A DNA stretch of 38,551 bases from an uncultured Saprospiraceae bacterium (GCA_938022165.1 CALIEI010000154.1:1-38551), one strand, 5' to 3'. Shown: positions 15,561 to 24,035, counted from the first letter of the stretch. The notes: generated by a model from the sequence alone, not told the origin. Made by a program: numbers and translations.

Positions 15561-17783
15561 CTAGTAATCTAAGCTATAAATTATTCTAGTAGTGGGATGT
15601 GCCCACAATGCATTCTCAGGAATCTGGACTTCTTGAATAAAATCGGAATAGATATTTTGCAATACTAGATTAACTGGTTTTGAATTGTCTCGTTTTACTA
15701 CACGGATAACTGCTGTATCTTGAGCTACTCCGAATAGGTGCGTTACATAGCTCCCTTTTGTACTTGCTTCAAATGCATTATTGAGTTCTCCATTAATAAA
15801 AAGAGAATCTATATTGCTCATCTCATTTAAAGTGATTTTAGCCGATTCAGCTCTTTTCGGATTGGTAAGTTTATAATACAATAATCCAGTAGCGTCATAA
15901 AGCGTATCGATTTGTGAGTGCAAAGATCTAAAATCTACATCCTTCAAATCTTGCACATAAATATCAGCTGAGATGTAGTCTTGGTCTTCTTGTTTGGTTG
16001 TTTTTCTCATTCCTTCAGGATGTGCATGATACAAGCGGTCATCAAAGGAAGCAAGGTAGGATCTGTTAGTGTCAGTATGGTGATATACCTCTAGATCGAT
16101 CAATAAAGGTTTTTGCTTACTGGGTTTTGATTGGACGTGCGCCATGATCATGGTCACTACAAATAACCCAATTCCAAGTATAGAAATAGATAACTTCATA
16201 GAGAATTCATCTGTATAAAATAGTCCCACTAGTATGTAGACAAAAAGTAAGGAAGGCAAAACGGCAGCCGCCAAAATAGTGATACTAAAAGCCAGATATA
16301 AAGTGTGCGATAAGAAAACCCAAATGCCAGCTATAATTAATAAGGTCACAACTCCACAAATATTCGAAACTAAAGGACTAGTTTTGTTACTAATTATTAA
16401 GTATGCAGTTGAAGCAGAAATGAGTGGAATAATCATCAAGTAGGCTCCAGTTTTTAAAAACAAAAATAAGCCAATTGAAAATACACTAAGCAGGAGCAAT
16501 ACAGAAAAACGTAAACTTTCTATGCCCCATTTTTTGGCAATAAAGCTACCACCTTGCGCGCCAGCTATCAAAATAAATCCAATTCCAGAAAGCAAATACC
16601 ACTCATGATTATAATATTGATAGGCGTAAAAAGTCGCATAGTGCGGATACATGTTTTTTATTACCGTACTTAGCCCAAAAACAATTGCTAGGCAAGCTAT
16701 TGTAATCAATACGAGTGTGAAGAAAGATGCTAATAAAGAACTTGTTTTCATTAAACCCTTTTTCGATGAACTAACTATATAAATTATCGAAAGCAGCAAT
16801 CCAAGTATAAGTAAGAACAAGTCATAAATGGAGCTATAATACACGAACCATCCATAAAAATTGAAAAAAGTAGCATTCCCATTATGTTCAACATCCAGAT
16901 CCGCATTGATAAAATGTCTAGCAGCGAGATACATATTCTCTCCGGTGTGTTGCACACTTTCAGGAGATAGATGATGCACATCATCTTGAGGATGATGATA
17001 GTATGAGAATCCATCAATAAATGCATGATTCACCCCCTTGATCCCATACTTTTGAAACACGGTGAAGTCTGACGAATTGGGCATCAGTTTATACACTTCG
17101 AAGGACATCGAATTGGCAACGGGCTTTTGGTAGGCCTCCGCCACTTGACTCACTAACCAATGATTATCTTCTGACCACTCAAAGGCGATACCCGGACCTT
17201 CATTACCGCGCGCTTCATAGTTGAGCAAGACGGCATAATCATGCGGTCCATTATTTTCCATATGGTATTTAGCGCCCAGTAAGCCATACTCTTCACCATC
17301 TGTGATGAGTAGAAGCAGATGGTGCTTTCGATTTTGCTCTTTAAGCAATCTTACGGTCTCTATCATGCTGGCTATGGCGTATCCATCATCACCAGCACCC
17401 GGTCCTTCTACTACACTATCATAATGTCCGCAGAGGACTATGGTTTTATCTGAAGTGCCTTCGCCTGGCAACATCGCCACAATGTTTTCTACCTGAGCCA
17501 TTCTTTTATAGCTGGTACTCCAGTTAGTGGAAGTGTATCCATTTTCTATCTGAACATTTAATCCCAAGTCAGTGAGTTCACTTACAATTTTATCTCGTAC
17601 TTTCTCCAACTGCAAACTGCCAATAGGATGCGGTTCATCTCCCCAGTCCTCCAGCGTAGTTATCACTCTTTCCGCTGAAAAATTCGATGACTCTTTTGGT
17701 TTTACTTGCGATGGTCGATCCAGATTGTAACTAGCTATTATGGCAGTAACGAGAATCGCAATAATGGTGATGGACCTGAGCAT
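15561..17783 (-). CDS. M28 family zinc aminopeptidase with multi-pass membrane domain
   Basis: 740 residues. Residues 1-19 form an N-terminal signal or anchor. Residues about 95-295 are an M28 peptidase domain: CGHYDSV with zinc ligand His120, GAGDDG with Asp132, TDGEEYGL with Glu164 and Glu165, NYEARG with Glu190 and SYYHHPQDD with His264. All five ligand positions and the general base are present, so it should be active. Residues about 305-560 hold eight or so hydrophobic segments, followed by a soluble domain to the C-terminus. The plan (M28 domain outside, then several membrane helices) matches the FXNA/ERMP1-like group. It likely trims peptides on the periplasmic side. A GNAT gene follows in the same transcription unit. 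Confidence 0.88.
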   Translation of the reverse strand: MLRSITIIAILVTAIIASYNLDRPSQVKPKESSNFSAERVITTLEDWGDEPHPIGSLQLEKVRDKIVSELTDLGLNVQIENGYTSTNWSTSYKRMAQVENIVAMLPGEGTSDKTIVLCGHYDSVVEGPGAGDDGYAIASMIETVRLLKEQNRKHHLLLLITDGEEYGLLGAKYHMENNGPHDYAVLLNYEARGNEGPGIAFEWSEDNHWLVSQVAEAYQKPVANSMSFEVYKLMPNSSDFTVFQKYGIKGVNHAFIDGFSYYHHPQDDVHHLSPESVQHTGENMYLAARHFINADLDVEHNGNATFFNFYGWFVYYSSIYDLFLLILGLLLSIIYIVSSSKKGLMKTSSLLASFFTLVLITIACLAIVFGLSTVIKNMYPHYATFYAYQYYNHEWYLLSGIGFILIAGAQGGSFIAKKWGIESLRFSVLLLLSVFSIGLFLFLKTGAYLMIIPLISASTAYLIISNKTSPLVSNICGVVTLLIIAGIWVFLSHTLYLAFSITILAAAVLPSLLFVYILVGLFYTDEFSMKLSISILGIGLFVVTMIMAHVQSKPSKQKPLLIDLEVYHHTDTNRSYLASFDDRLYHAHPEGMRKTTKQEDQDYISADIYVQDLKDVDFRSLHSQIDTLYDATGLLYYKLTNPKRAESAKITLNEMSNIDSLFINGELNNAFEASTKGSYVTHLFGVAQDTAVIRVVKRDNSKPVNLVLQNIYSDFIQEVQIPENALWAHPTTRIIYSLDY

Positions 17784-17875
17784 AGTTTTGACTTTTTGTC
17801 TACCACAATTTACAAAACTAAATGGATATGAATCGTAATGTTTATTGATACCAAAAATTAGGATGTATGGTTTGA

Positions 17876-18035
17876 TTTTGGGCCATGTCGATTCTTCGGT
17901 TTTGCTCCGAAAAATATCGGAGCTACACGCTCAGAACGACACCCTGTCATCCGCTACTACCTCTATCTTCTTTCAGTCGATAGAGATACCGCTACTACCA
18001 GTTGTCCTTGTAGGGCTTCCGCCTATTCGGCTCGC
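17876..18035 (+). repeat. Dispersed structured element, copy D
   Basis: It starts TTTTGGGCCAT, contains TCATCCGCTACTACC (17947-17961), a loop region and a second CCGCTACTACC (17989-17999). Between these direct repeats CTCTATC (17961-17967) pairs with GATAGAG (17979-17985). Copy E has the same layout with a different loop. This copy is antisense to both flanking genes: about 90 bases upstream of the M28 start and just past the stop of the GNAT gene at 18039. Confidence 0.8.
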
Positions 18036-18038
18036 CTC

Positions 18039-18560
18039 TTAGATATTCAGCTTGGCATAAATATCAATACTGGCAAATTCTCCATCTTTGATCTCACAAT
18101 CAACCATTGTTCCTTCAAAGTTAAAATCTAATTTCGCCATTGCTCTTTTGCAGTTCGCATTTTTAGAATCCACGAATCCTTCTATTCTACGCAGGCCCAA
18201 TGTCTCGAAGCCGTAGTTGCATATCAATGGCATGGCCTCTTGCATAAAACCTTTCCCCCAAAATTCAGGTAATAACCATAATCCAATCTCAGCTTTCTTG
18301 TGCTCTGTAGAGATATCATTCAATCCTCCAGCCCCCATAAACTCTTTCTTATCCGCTGAGCAAATGGCCCACCAGCATTGTTTCGCATCCGCAAACCAGG
18401 TCATCTGTTCTTTTGTGGCTTCAAGACTATCATAACTTACCCCATAGTGTTTGATGATTTGAGGATGAGAAAGTCCTCTGTAGATATTATCTATATCACT
18501 GTCTTCAATTGTTCGAAGAAGTAGGCGAGGGGATTGGATGATTTTTGCTTGTGGTATCAT
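18039..18560 (-). CDS. GNAT family acetyltransferase, RimJ/RimL-like
   Basis: 173 residues, the size of the RimJ/RimL-type branch. It starts SPRLLLRTIEDSDIDNIYRGLSHPQI, the typical R-L-x-L-R opening, then MGAGGLNDIS and AEIGLWLLPEFWGKGFMQEAM (about 90-110), where W-G-K-G is the acetyl-CoA loop, and ends LRRIEGFVDSKNANCKRAMAKLDFNFEGTM. Family members acetylate N-termini of ribosomal proteins or small amines; the substrate here is unknown. It starts 38 bases after the MscS stop and is probably cotranscribed with it. Confidence 0.87.
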   Translation of the reverse strand: MIPQAKIIQSPRLLLRTIEDSDIDNIYRGLSHPQIIKHYGVSYDSLEATKEQMTWFADAKQCWWAICSADKKEFMGAGGLNDISTEHKKAEIGLWLLPEFWGKGFMQEAMPLICNYGFETLGLRRIEGFVDSKNANCKRAMAKLDFNFEGTMVDCEIKDGEFASIDIYAKLNI

Positions 18561-18598
18561 TTATTTTAAAATTTCCTTAGCTTAGCTCTATAGCTATC

Positions 18599-19444
18599 TT
18601 AAGAGGATAAAATAGTAGTAATTGGAAACGGTATGTTTATAGATTCCTTTTCAAATCCTTTTTTTATCAACATAATCGCTCTGCTTTTTGCGCTTGTTAA
18701 TGAATATTCATCCCTTGCACTTATCCAAAATCTAATTTGTATGTCGATAGCGCTATCTCCAAATGATGTGTAATAAAATTCGAATAGCCCCTTTTTATAA
18801 GGGAACGCATTTGTAATAATTTCTTTAGTTATTTGAAAAACCTTGTCTAGATCCGACTCGTATCCAACTCCTAATTCTAATACAACCTTTAGGTCATTAG
18901 TCAGACTGTAGTTTTTATATGGATTTTCTGAGATAGAATTATTCGGAATGACCACTAAGTTGTTATCTATAGTTCTGATTTTTGTGTCACGCAAATTGAT
19001 AGACTCAACGGTACCAGCAATGCCATTTGTTTCTATAAAATCACCCACATTAATGTCACTTTTAATGGAAAGTGAGATACCAGAGAATGTATTTGACAAT
19101 GTTCCTTGGACTGCTAAACCAATAGCCAATCCAGCTACTCCAGCTCCGGCTATCAAAGAATTTAAGGCCTGATCAAGGTTTAAAATTCCAAGCGCAAGGA
19201 CAATTCCAATTAAAACAATCACAATGGAAATGCCACTACCAATTAGGTTTTTTATTGAGCTTTGTTTTACGCGGTTATCTAATGAGGAGATAACCTTTGT
19301 GCTGATCTTTTTTGATAGATATATAGCTAATACAAATACTAATATCGCCAGTACAAAATTTGGTAGATTAAGTATTGCGGCATCAAACCAGTTGACTAAT
19401 TTTTGAAGTAATTTTTCTAATGAAACTCTAATTTGATCTACCAT
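18599..19444 (-). CDS. Small-conductance mechanosensitive channel, MscS family
   Basis: 281 residues, close to E. coli MscS. Three membrane segments are visible at about 28-45, 68-90 and 93-125. The pore helix carries AGAGVAGLAIGLAVQGTLSNTFSGI (99-123) with the Gly/Ala spacing of the family. The cytoplasmic beta domain follows with VGDFIETNGIAGTVESINLRDTKIRTIDNNLVVIPN (133-168), and N-P-Y-K-N-Y-S after it. Channels of this type open on membrane stretch and protect against osmotic downshock. A perfect TACCTTTG box sits about 20 bases before the ATG. Confidence 0.93.
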   Translation of the reverse strand: MVDQIRVSLEKLLQKLVNWFDAAILNLPNFVLAILVFVLAIYLSKKISTKVISSLDNRVKQSSIKNLIGSGISIVIVLIGIVLALGILNLDQALNSLIAGAGVAGLAIGLAVQGTLSNTFSGISLSIKSDINVGDFIETNGIAGTVESINLRDTKIRTIDNNLVVIPNNSISENPYKNYSLTNDLKVVLELGVGYESDLDKVFQITKEIITNAFPYKKGLFEFYYTSFGDSAIDIQIRFWISARDEYSLTSAKSRAIMLIKKGFEKESINIPFPITTILSS

Positions 19445-19463
19445 TTTAAGGAGTATTTTTTGT

Positions 19464-19471
19464 CAAAGGTA
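19464..19471 (-). promoter_or_regulatory. Bacteroidota -7 promoter box of the mscS-GNAT unit
   Basis: On the minus strand the sequence is TACCTTTG, a perfect TAnnTTTG match, 19 bases ahead of the start codon at 19444. No matching -33 TTG was identified with confidence. Confidence 0.5.
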
Positions 19472-19670
19472 GTTAAATACTTGACCACATATCTAGAATT
19501 AATTTTTTGTATTTGAATTCAAGAAAAAGACAATCAGATTGCAAATGAATCTCGTTTAAAGGAATTATTTTAAATTTAAATCGTGTCTAGAGCATAAAGA
19601 GCGTTACTAAAAGTCAATGTATTTAGGGCTCTTTTAAAAGAGAATAATAAATTGTATGTAAGTGTAGTTT

Positions 19671-19799
19671 TTATTTCTGTACACTCCAAAATGTAGCAAC
19701 ATTCCAAGTGTCTACTTTCTTCATTTCTTTTCTTCCTTCTTCCACATTCTTTATTTGTTCTTGCTTTTCTTCTTCCGTTAATTCTGTGCTTGCCTGATT
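19671..19799 (-). pseudogene. Out-of-frame C-terminal tail of the secreted protein at 19778-20200
   Basis: Just past the stop at 19778, a different minus-strand frame stays open to a stop at 19671 and reads like genuine protein: NQASTELTEEEKQEQIKN, then VEEGRKEMKKVDTW, then NVATFWSVQK. It has no start codon of its own near its beginning and would join smoothly to the upstream frame if one base were added near 19797-19802 (…SPVEL + NQASTEL…). A frameshift mutation or a sequencing error is the simplest reading. A perfect CTCTTTTAAAAGAG palindrome (19629-19642) follows this second stop, as a gene end would have. Confidence 0.55.
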
Positions 19800-20200
19800 A
19801 ATTCTACTGGGCTTTCTCCCAGAACAAAACGATTTAGTAAAACGCCATTAGTTCCAATAACAGCTGTCCATTTTGTTTCATCTGCGTATATCTGAATTTG
19901 CGGTTTGTCTATGTCGGGTCCTTGTGCATAGATAGGATCAATTTGGGTAAAGACCTCATTTCCCAGTATGGTGATAAAACTTGCCTCTACCCAATGATCG
20001 AAATCTGGAACTTTATCTTCATCAAAGTCTAACTGCCAACCTACTCTTACTGACTTACCTTCACGGATGTATTTGATCAATTCTTCTTTTGATCCTTTGA
20101 CTACTTGACCATCAAAATCAGTCTCTAAGACAATATCGAATGTTTGAGACATACAGATGAAATAAAAAAGCGAGAGGAGAGCGGTTAATGTAATTTTCAT
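19778..20200 (-). CDS. Secreted protein of unknown function, probably truncated by a frameshift
   Basis: 140 residues in the open frame. Residues 1-18 are a signal peptide (LTALLSLFYFICMS before QTFDIVLE). The mature part has KGSKEELIKYIREGKSVRVGW, DHWVEASFITILGNEVFTQ, and KWTAVIGTNGVLLNRFVLGESPVEL. The first stretch is faintly like VirK-family proteins, but I would not assign the family. The open frame ends abruptly after RQAQN, and protein-like sequence goes on in another frame to 19671, which suggests that the intact protein has about 40 more residues. It is monocistronic, between copy E and the MscS unit. Confidence 0.65.
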   Translation of the reverse strand: MKITLTALLSLFYFICMSQTFDIVLETDFDGQVVKGSKEELIKYIREGKSVRVGWQLDFDEDKVPDFDHWVEASFITILGNEVFTQIDPIYAQGPDIDKPQIQIYADETKWTAVIGTNGVLLNRFVLGESPVELIRQAQN

Positions 20201-20330
20201 TGTTTTTGTTTTATATAAGGTTAATGCCTAATTTTCTTTATAAATATAAGGCTTTATGTCTATTTCTGATAATTTGAAATGATAAGTGTAGCTAGGACAA
20301 ACCAATTAATTCAATCTAGCTTAGCAATTA
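20201..20330. other. Intergenic DNA with a second copy of GGACAAACCAATT
   Basis: No gene. GGACAAACCAATT (20295-20307) recurs exactly at 30884-30896, followed in both by a near GAATTC. In both places it lies on the same side of a structured repeat element (copy E here, the CCCCAAGG element there). Confidence 0.6.
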
Positions 20331-20473
20331 TCGCGATGCGTAAGCGAGCTCGTAATGGACAAGCGGTGGTAGCGGTATATCCAAGATGAGTGGCTTGGAG
20401 TAAAGGACTTGGATGTAGTAGCGGACGACGCGGTCCTGAGGGAGCTAGCGAACCGATGGATGGCCCAAAAAAA
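20331..20473 (-). repeat. Dispersed structured element, copy E
   Basis: Read on the minus strand, it opens TTTTTTTGGGCCATCC six bases after the dynamin-gene stop, then has CGTCGTCCGCTACTACA (20414-20424 is the repeat unit), a loop region and CCGCTACCACC (20365-20375). Between them CTTGGAT (20408-20414) and ATCCAAG (20379-20385) pair. The order, spacing and flanks match copy D almost base for base outside the loop. Confidence 0.8.
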
Positions 20474-20478
20474 CTACT

Positions 20479-22215
20479 CTAACTAGGCATTTCTATACTC
20501 CCTTCAATTTCCGTTAACTTCGTTTCTATATAATCGTGCTTCTCATTGAGGTGCTTGATCTGTTGTTCTTCATCCTGAATCAGTTGATCAAATTTGTTGA
20601 AGTTGTCGTCGATCTTCTCTTTAATATTGGCGATATAGTCTTTAAGCTTGTCGCTTACTTCGCCTTCAATATTTATACGCCCTTTAACGATCTCTTGACG
20701 ATAGCCATCCAAGATCTTTCGCTTTTGGAGCATAATGGAACCACCAGCAAATAGCGTCCCTACGCCAGTCAAAATACCACCTGTGATATCGAATACACTC
20801 ATGCTTGTTACGGCTTGAAGTATGATACCTATAACGGCTGCGACACCAGCTCCTTTGGTGACATTACCTACGATCTGATTGTTGCCACCAAATACGCCTT
20901 CTCCAGAAAAGTTTTCACTGCTGTTCATGAATTCTCGGAAAGTATCTTGGAGATCACGCAGGATGTTGATTCGTTTCTCTGCAATATCACTAAAGAGGTC
21001 GTGGTCATTTTTAAGTATAGTGTCGCTACTTTTAATTTTGAGATCAATCATCTTAGCCATCTGCTGGATGCTCTCTGCAATATCAACAACACCTTTATCC
21101 AGTCGCTGCTTAAGTACATTATTGAGATCTGTTTCCAGCTCTCCTGATAAATCTTGTAGCCAGTTTTTTACATTTTTGCTCTTACTGCTGTAGATGGAGG
21201 TGAAACTTCTCTTGACTAAAGAAACTAAGCCCAATCCCGCATCTAGTTCTTGTTCTTTCTGCAAAGTAATCTTATCATAAGCAGCTAATAGATTCTCCAC
21301 TAAAATATCAACCTGTCCATTCGACTTTTGTGCTTGTGCGGTAAGGGTAACCTTGATATCCTCTCTAAATTCACAATCAGCCTTCCATTGTTCTTCTCGA
21401 GTTTGCAATCCTTTATATATCCGCTCGTTTATATTGCGCGAAGTATTAATATTGTTTTGCAATTTTAGATATGGAGCTTTACCACCAGTTATATTATCAG
21501 CGATGTATTGTTTGATTACCTTGAACCCACTTTCTTCTGTCTGTCCTTCGATTTCTTGTTTTGCAGAAACCATAAATACTTTTGGATCGGGGATACCTTT
21601 CTTAGTAGCGTAGTCTGTTACTCCTTGATAATTTACCTTTAGATCATCTGGCTGGACTAAATCTTTTTGCTGTAACACAAAAATGACTTTTCGGTGCCAT
21701 TCTTTATGTATGAAATCAAAGAAGTCCCAAGAGGATTGACGGTAAGGGTTTTTAGATTCAAAGACGAATACAATCAGATCAGAAGCAGGAATAAAGCTTT
21801 CTGTAATCTCTTGATGATGTTCCGCGATCGTGTTAGTTCCTGGTGTGTCTACGATAGCTACTTCCTTGAGAATCTCTACGGGCTGTTGGATACGCTTAAG
21901 GTAGGGATTGATATTGGTGATACTTTCTGACTCTCCATAGACGATCTGCTGGATAGTATCGGTCATAGGTTGAGGAGCTACCTTGCAGATCTCTTTAGTA
22001 GGATCGAGTAGAGCATTGATAAAACTACTCTTGCCCGCTTTTACCTCACCAACGATAACAAACATGAATGGCTCGGTGATGCGATTCCGTAGATCACTGA
22101 TGGTTTGTTCCAGTTCTTTATGCCCGATCGCACCCGCAATGCTTTGCAGCTCTTTGACCAATTCCTCTACCTGTGCGCGTTGATCGTTTATATTCTTATC
22201 AAAAAGTGTACTCAT
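20479..22215 (-). CDS. Dynamin-like GTPase
   Basis: 578 residues. The GTPase domain has G1 GEVKAGKSS (56-64), a G2 Thr in PMTDT (84-87) and G3 DTPG (123-126). The usual G4 T/NKxD is QQKD (182-185), which is atypical. Coiled-coil helices follow (about 230-440), then a hydrophobic pair of segments (about 450-500: GVAAVIGIILQAV, GGILTGVGTLFAGGSIML) that can insert in membrane, and a long C-terminal coiled coil (500-578). This is the bacterial dynamin-like plan, for which membrane remodelling or repair is proposed. It is the last gene of an apparent bla-wbqC-dynamin operon (gap 36 bases). Copy E follows its stop directly. Confidence 0.88.
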   Translation of the reverse strand: MSTLFDKNINDQRAQVEELVKELQSIAGAIGHKELEQTISDLRNRITEPFMFVIVGEVKAGKSSFINALLDPTKEICKVAPQPMTDTIQQIVYGESESITNINPYLKRIQQPVEILKEVAIVDTPGTNTIAEHHQEITESFIPASDLIVFVFESKNPYRQSSWDFFDFIHKEWHRKVIFVLQQKDLVQPDDLKVNYQGVTDYATKKGIPDPKVFMVSAKQEIEGQTEESGFKVIKQYIADNITGGKAPYLKLQNNINTSRNINERIYKGLQTREEQWKADCEFREDIKVTLTAQAQKSNGQVDILVENLLAAYDKITLQKEQELDAGLGLVSLVKRSFTSIYSSKSKNVKNWLQDLSGELETDLNNVLKQRLDKGVVDIAESIQQMAKMIDLKIKSSDTILKNDHDLFSDIAEKRINILRDLQDTFREFMNSSENFSGEGVFGGNNQIVGNVTKGAGVAAVIGIILQAVTSMSVFDITGGILTGVGTLFAGGSIMLQKRKILDGYRQEIVKGRINIEGEVSDKLKDYIANIKEKIDDNFNKFDQLIQDEEQQIKHLNEKHDYIETKLTEIEGSIEMPS

Positions 22216-22251
22216 GTTGTATAGAAGTAGTTCTATTATTTAGACTGCAAT

Positions 22252-22893
22252 TTAGCTGAAAGTAATCATATTTTCTAAAATCAAACTGCTCTCTGGGCCT
22301 TTACAGAATAATAGGTCTAATATGCTGGTATTCATAACAAAAGCCTGTCTATCCTGAAATACTTGTTCATAAGCTACAGTTTGAATACTAGGGGTATGCC
22401 AGTCTTTATTCTTAGGGAGTACTTTTTGGCGAAGATCTTGACTATCCGTGGTCTCCTGAGCGTATGAGTCTGTCAATTTCAGATCAATGTCCAATTGCAA
22501 AATGTCTATCAATCCTTTGATCAGTTGTAGATTGTAGCCCCACAGTTTGTCGCTCTTGTCTTGTAGCAATGCTTCGACCTCAGGAGCATAATCATCCCAA
22601 TAGGCCGCACTTTGGTAAGCTGTCTTGAGGCTACGCCAATGCTGTCTTCGCCACTGCGTGGTTTCAGCAATCTGTACCTCTTGTATATTCTTTTGTTGAT
22701 GCTTTCCTTTTTGTAATGGGATGGATAGTGTTTGCACACCATTGGAGGTGACAATTCTTGCCTTGTTACGATAGGATCCCTTTACATAAGATTCATGTAC
22801 CTCTAGATATACTTCTTTATGGTGAAGCAGTAAGCAAAAGTATTCTAGACAAGGTAAAAAGTGAAGCTCTATGAGCAGTGGTTTTATATCCAT
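22252..22893 (-). CDS. WbqC-like family protein
   Basis: About 213 residues from the ATG at 22893. A longer reading starts at 22929, but the family begins near this point, with a hydrophobic strand then a P/F-Y motif (here LLIELHFLPCLEYFCLL). Other WbqC signatures are YRNKARIVTSNGVQTLSIPLQKGKHQ (substrate-binding region), WRRQHWRSLKTAYQSAAYWDDYAPEVEALL and the closing region YEQVFQDRQAFVMNTSILDLLFCKGPES. WbqC proteins are linked to polysaccharide biosynthesis or amino-sugar modification, though the reaction is not settled. It is 15 bases after the beta-lactamase-like gene and 36 bases before the dynamin gene, so cotranscription is very likely. Confidence 0.85.
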   Translation of the reverse strand: MDIKPLLIELHFLPCLEYFCLLLHHKEVYLEVHESYVKGSYRNKARIVTSNGVQTLSIPLQKGKHQQKNIQEVQIAETTQWRRQHWRSLKTAYQSAAYWDDYAPEVEALLQDKSDKLWGYNLQLIKGLIDILQLDIDLKLTDSYAQETTDSQDLRQKVLPKNKDWHTPSIQTVAYEQVFQDRQAFVMNTSILDLLFCKGPESSLILENMITFS

Positions 22894-22944
22894 CTGCCAC
22901 GAAAATAATGCAATTAATTCAATTTTCACTGATAAGAATCTGGC

Positions 22945-23787
22945 TTAGTAATAATCTAGGTTTTTAAGTGCTTGATAGGTCAAGGTCTTCCTGGCTTTCA
23001 TAAGATCTTGTCGCGTGACTTCTAGCCCGATTGGTTTGAGTAGGGTAGCAAAGTATATATTGTTTGTGCCGTTATCCAACCAGCCTACATACCAGCCAGT
23101 GTCGCCTTTTTCACCTACACTAAGACCCGTCTTTGCTCTGATCGTACCTTTTGCATTTTGTTCCGCTATCATGATATCCATCATCGTATTGAAGGTATGT
23201 TTTGAAATGGGTAGTTTTTCATTAGCTAATCTTTTAAGAAATTTGATTTGCTCCATCGCATTAATCTTAGATTCTCCTACCAACCAAAATGCATCAATAT
23301 TATCTTCATGAACATCCATACTTTTATAGTCCATTTTTTTTAGATAATGCCGCATAGTATCCACGCCAACTGTTCTAGCTAGCTCTTGATAGCAAGGCAC
23401 GCATGACCTTTGAAAAGCTTCTCTAAGATTCATGTCCTCTTCCCAGCTGTCCAAAAAATGATCTTCACCATTCCATTTGAAAATGTGGTCTTTGTCTTTC
23501 ACGATTCCAGTCTCTAATCCAATGATAGAATTTGGTATCTTAAAGGTGGAAGCAGGCAGGTAGTACTTTTCTGCTTCGAGAAAACTGTTGCTAATATAAC
23601 GGTCTTGCGCTTCATCATACAAGAGTATACAGCCAGCTAATGAGGTACTATCTAGTAGTTCTTGAAAACTATGATCTATTGTTTTTTCGCTAAACTTGCT
23701 TTGGGATGGGGGATTAGTGGATTGGCAGGAGTAGAGTAGGCAGGCGAGCATTGTGAGATGTATGATTCTGTGTACCATGTTCCACAA
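22945..23787 (-). CDS. Class D beta-lactamase-family lipoprotein
   Basis: 280 residues, the size of OXA enzymes. The signal peptide ends in a lipobox LLYSC (Cys21), so it should be a lipoprotein; ATG at 23778 (Met4) is an alternative start. Class D motifs: STFK (80-83) with the nucleophile Ser80 and Lys83, SCV (128-130), Trp168 in DAFWLVGES (the tryptophan that stabilises the carbamylated lysine) and KTG (219-221) in AKTGLSVGEKGDTGWYVGW. The usual YGN is replaced by YKS (154-156). It may hydrolyse beta-lactams, but the lipoprotein form and YKS leave penicillin binding or signalling open. It heads the operon with wbqC and dynamin. Confidence 0.87.
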   Translation of the reverse strand: MWNMVHRIIHLTMLACLLYSCQSTNPPSQSKFSEKTIDHSFQELLDSTSLAGCILLYDEAQDRYISNSFLEAEKYYLPASTFKIPNSIIGLETGIVKDKDHIFKWNGEDHFLDSWEEDMNLREAFQRSCVPCYQELARTVGVDTMRHYLKKMDYKSMDVHEDNIDAFWLVGESKINAMEQIKFLKRLANEKLPISKHTFNTMMDIMIAEQNAKGTIRAKTGLSVGEKGDTGWYVGWLDNGTNNIYFATLLKPIGLEVTRQDLMKARKTLTYQALKNLDYY

Positions 23788-24035
23788 AATATAAATTTTT
23801 AATTATATCGGTTTTGCTTATTATTGTTAAAGCATCGCTCATTGGGGAAACACAAAGAACACAAAGGAAACAAAGTCAACAGTAGTAGGTCTTCTTTGTG
23901 TTTTTGTAGCATTCTTATGTGTTGCTTCTGTGTCTTATGTGGTTCAAAAAAAAGGGAACCAGATAAGTATCATAAGAAACATAAGGGCACATAAGAATAG
24001 TCAATGACTCTCAAGAAAAATAGAAGTTAATTGAA
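23788..24035. other. Intergenic gap with two nested inverted repeats
   Basis: AAACACAAAGA (23848-23858) pairs with TCTTTGTGTTT (23893-23903). ATTCTTATGTG (23911-23921) pairs with CACATAAGAAT (23988-23998), and inside the latter TGGTTC (23940-23945) pairs with GAACCA (23956-23961). These double hairpins follow the stop of the minus-strand gene at 24036. The low-complexity CACATAAG unit recurs at 26435-26480. Confidence 0.75.

Noticed and set aside
17845-18042. Open frame of 65 codons upstream of the M28 peptidase
   Set aside because: It covers copy D and ends on the neighbouring gene's stop; no domain and no relation to a promoter.
19778-20200. VirK family assignment of the small secreted protein
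   Set aside because: Only the stretch KEELIKYIREGKSVRV is faintly similar; too little to support the name.
20536-22183. Several plus-strand open frames opposite the dynamin-like gene
   Set aside because: They are complementary-strand shadows; their composition mirrors the amphipathic helices of the real protein.
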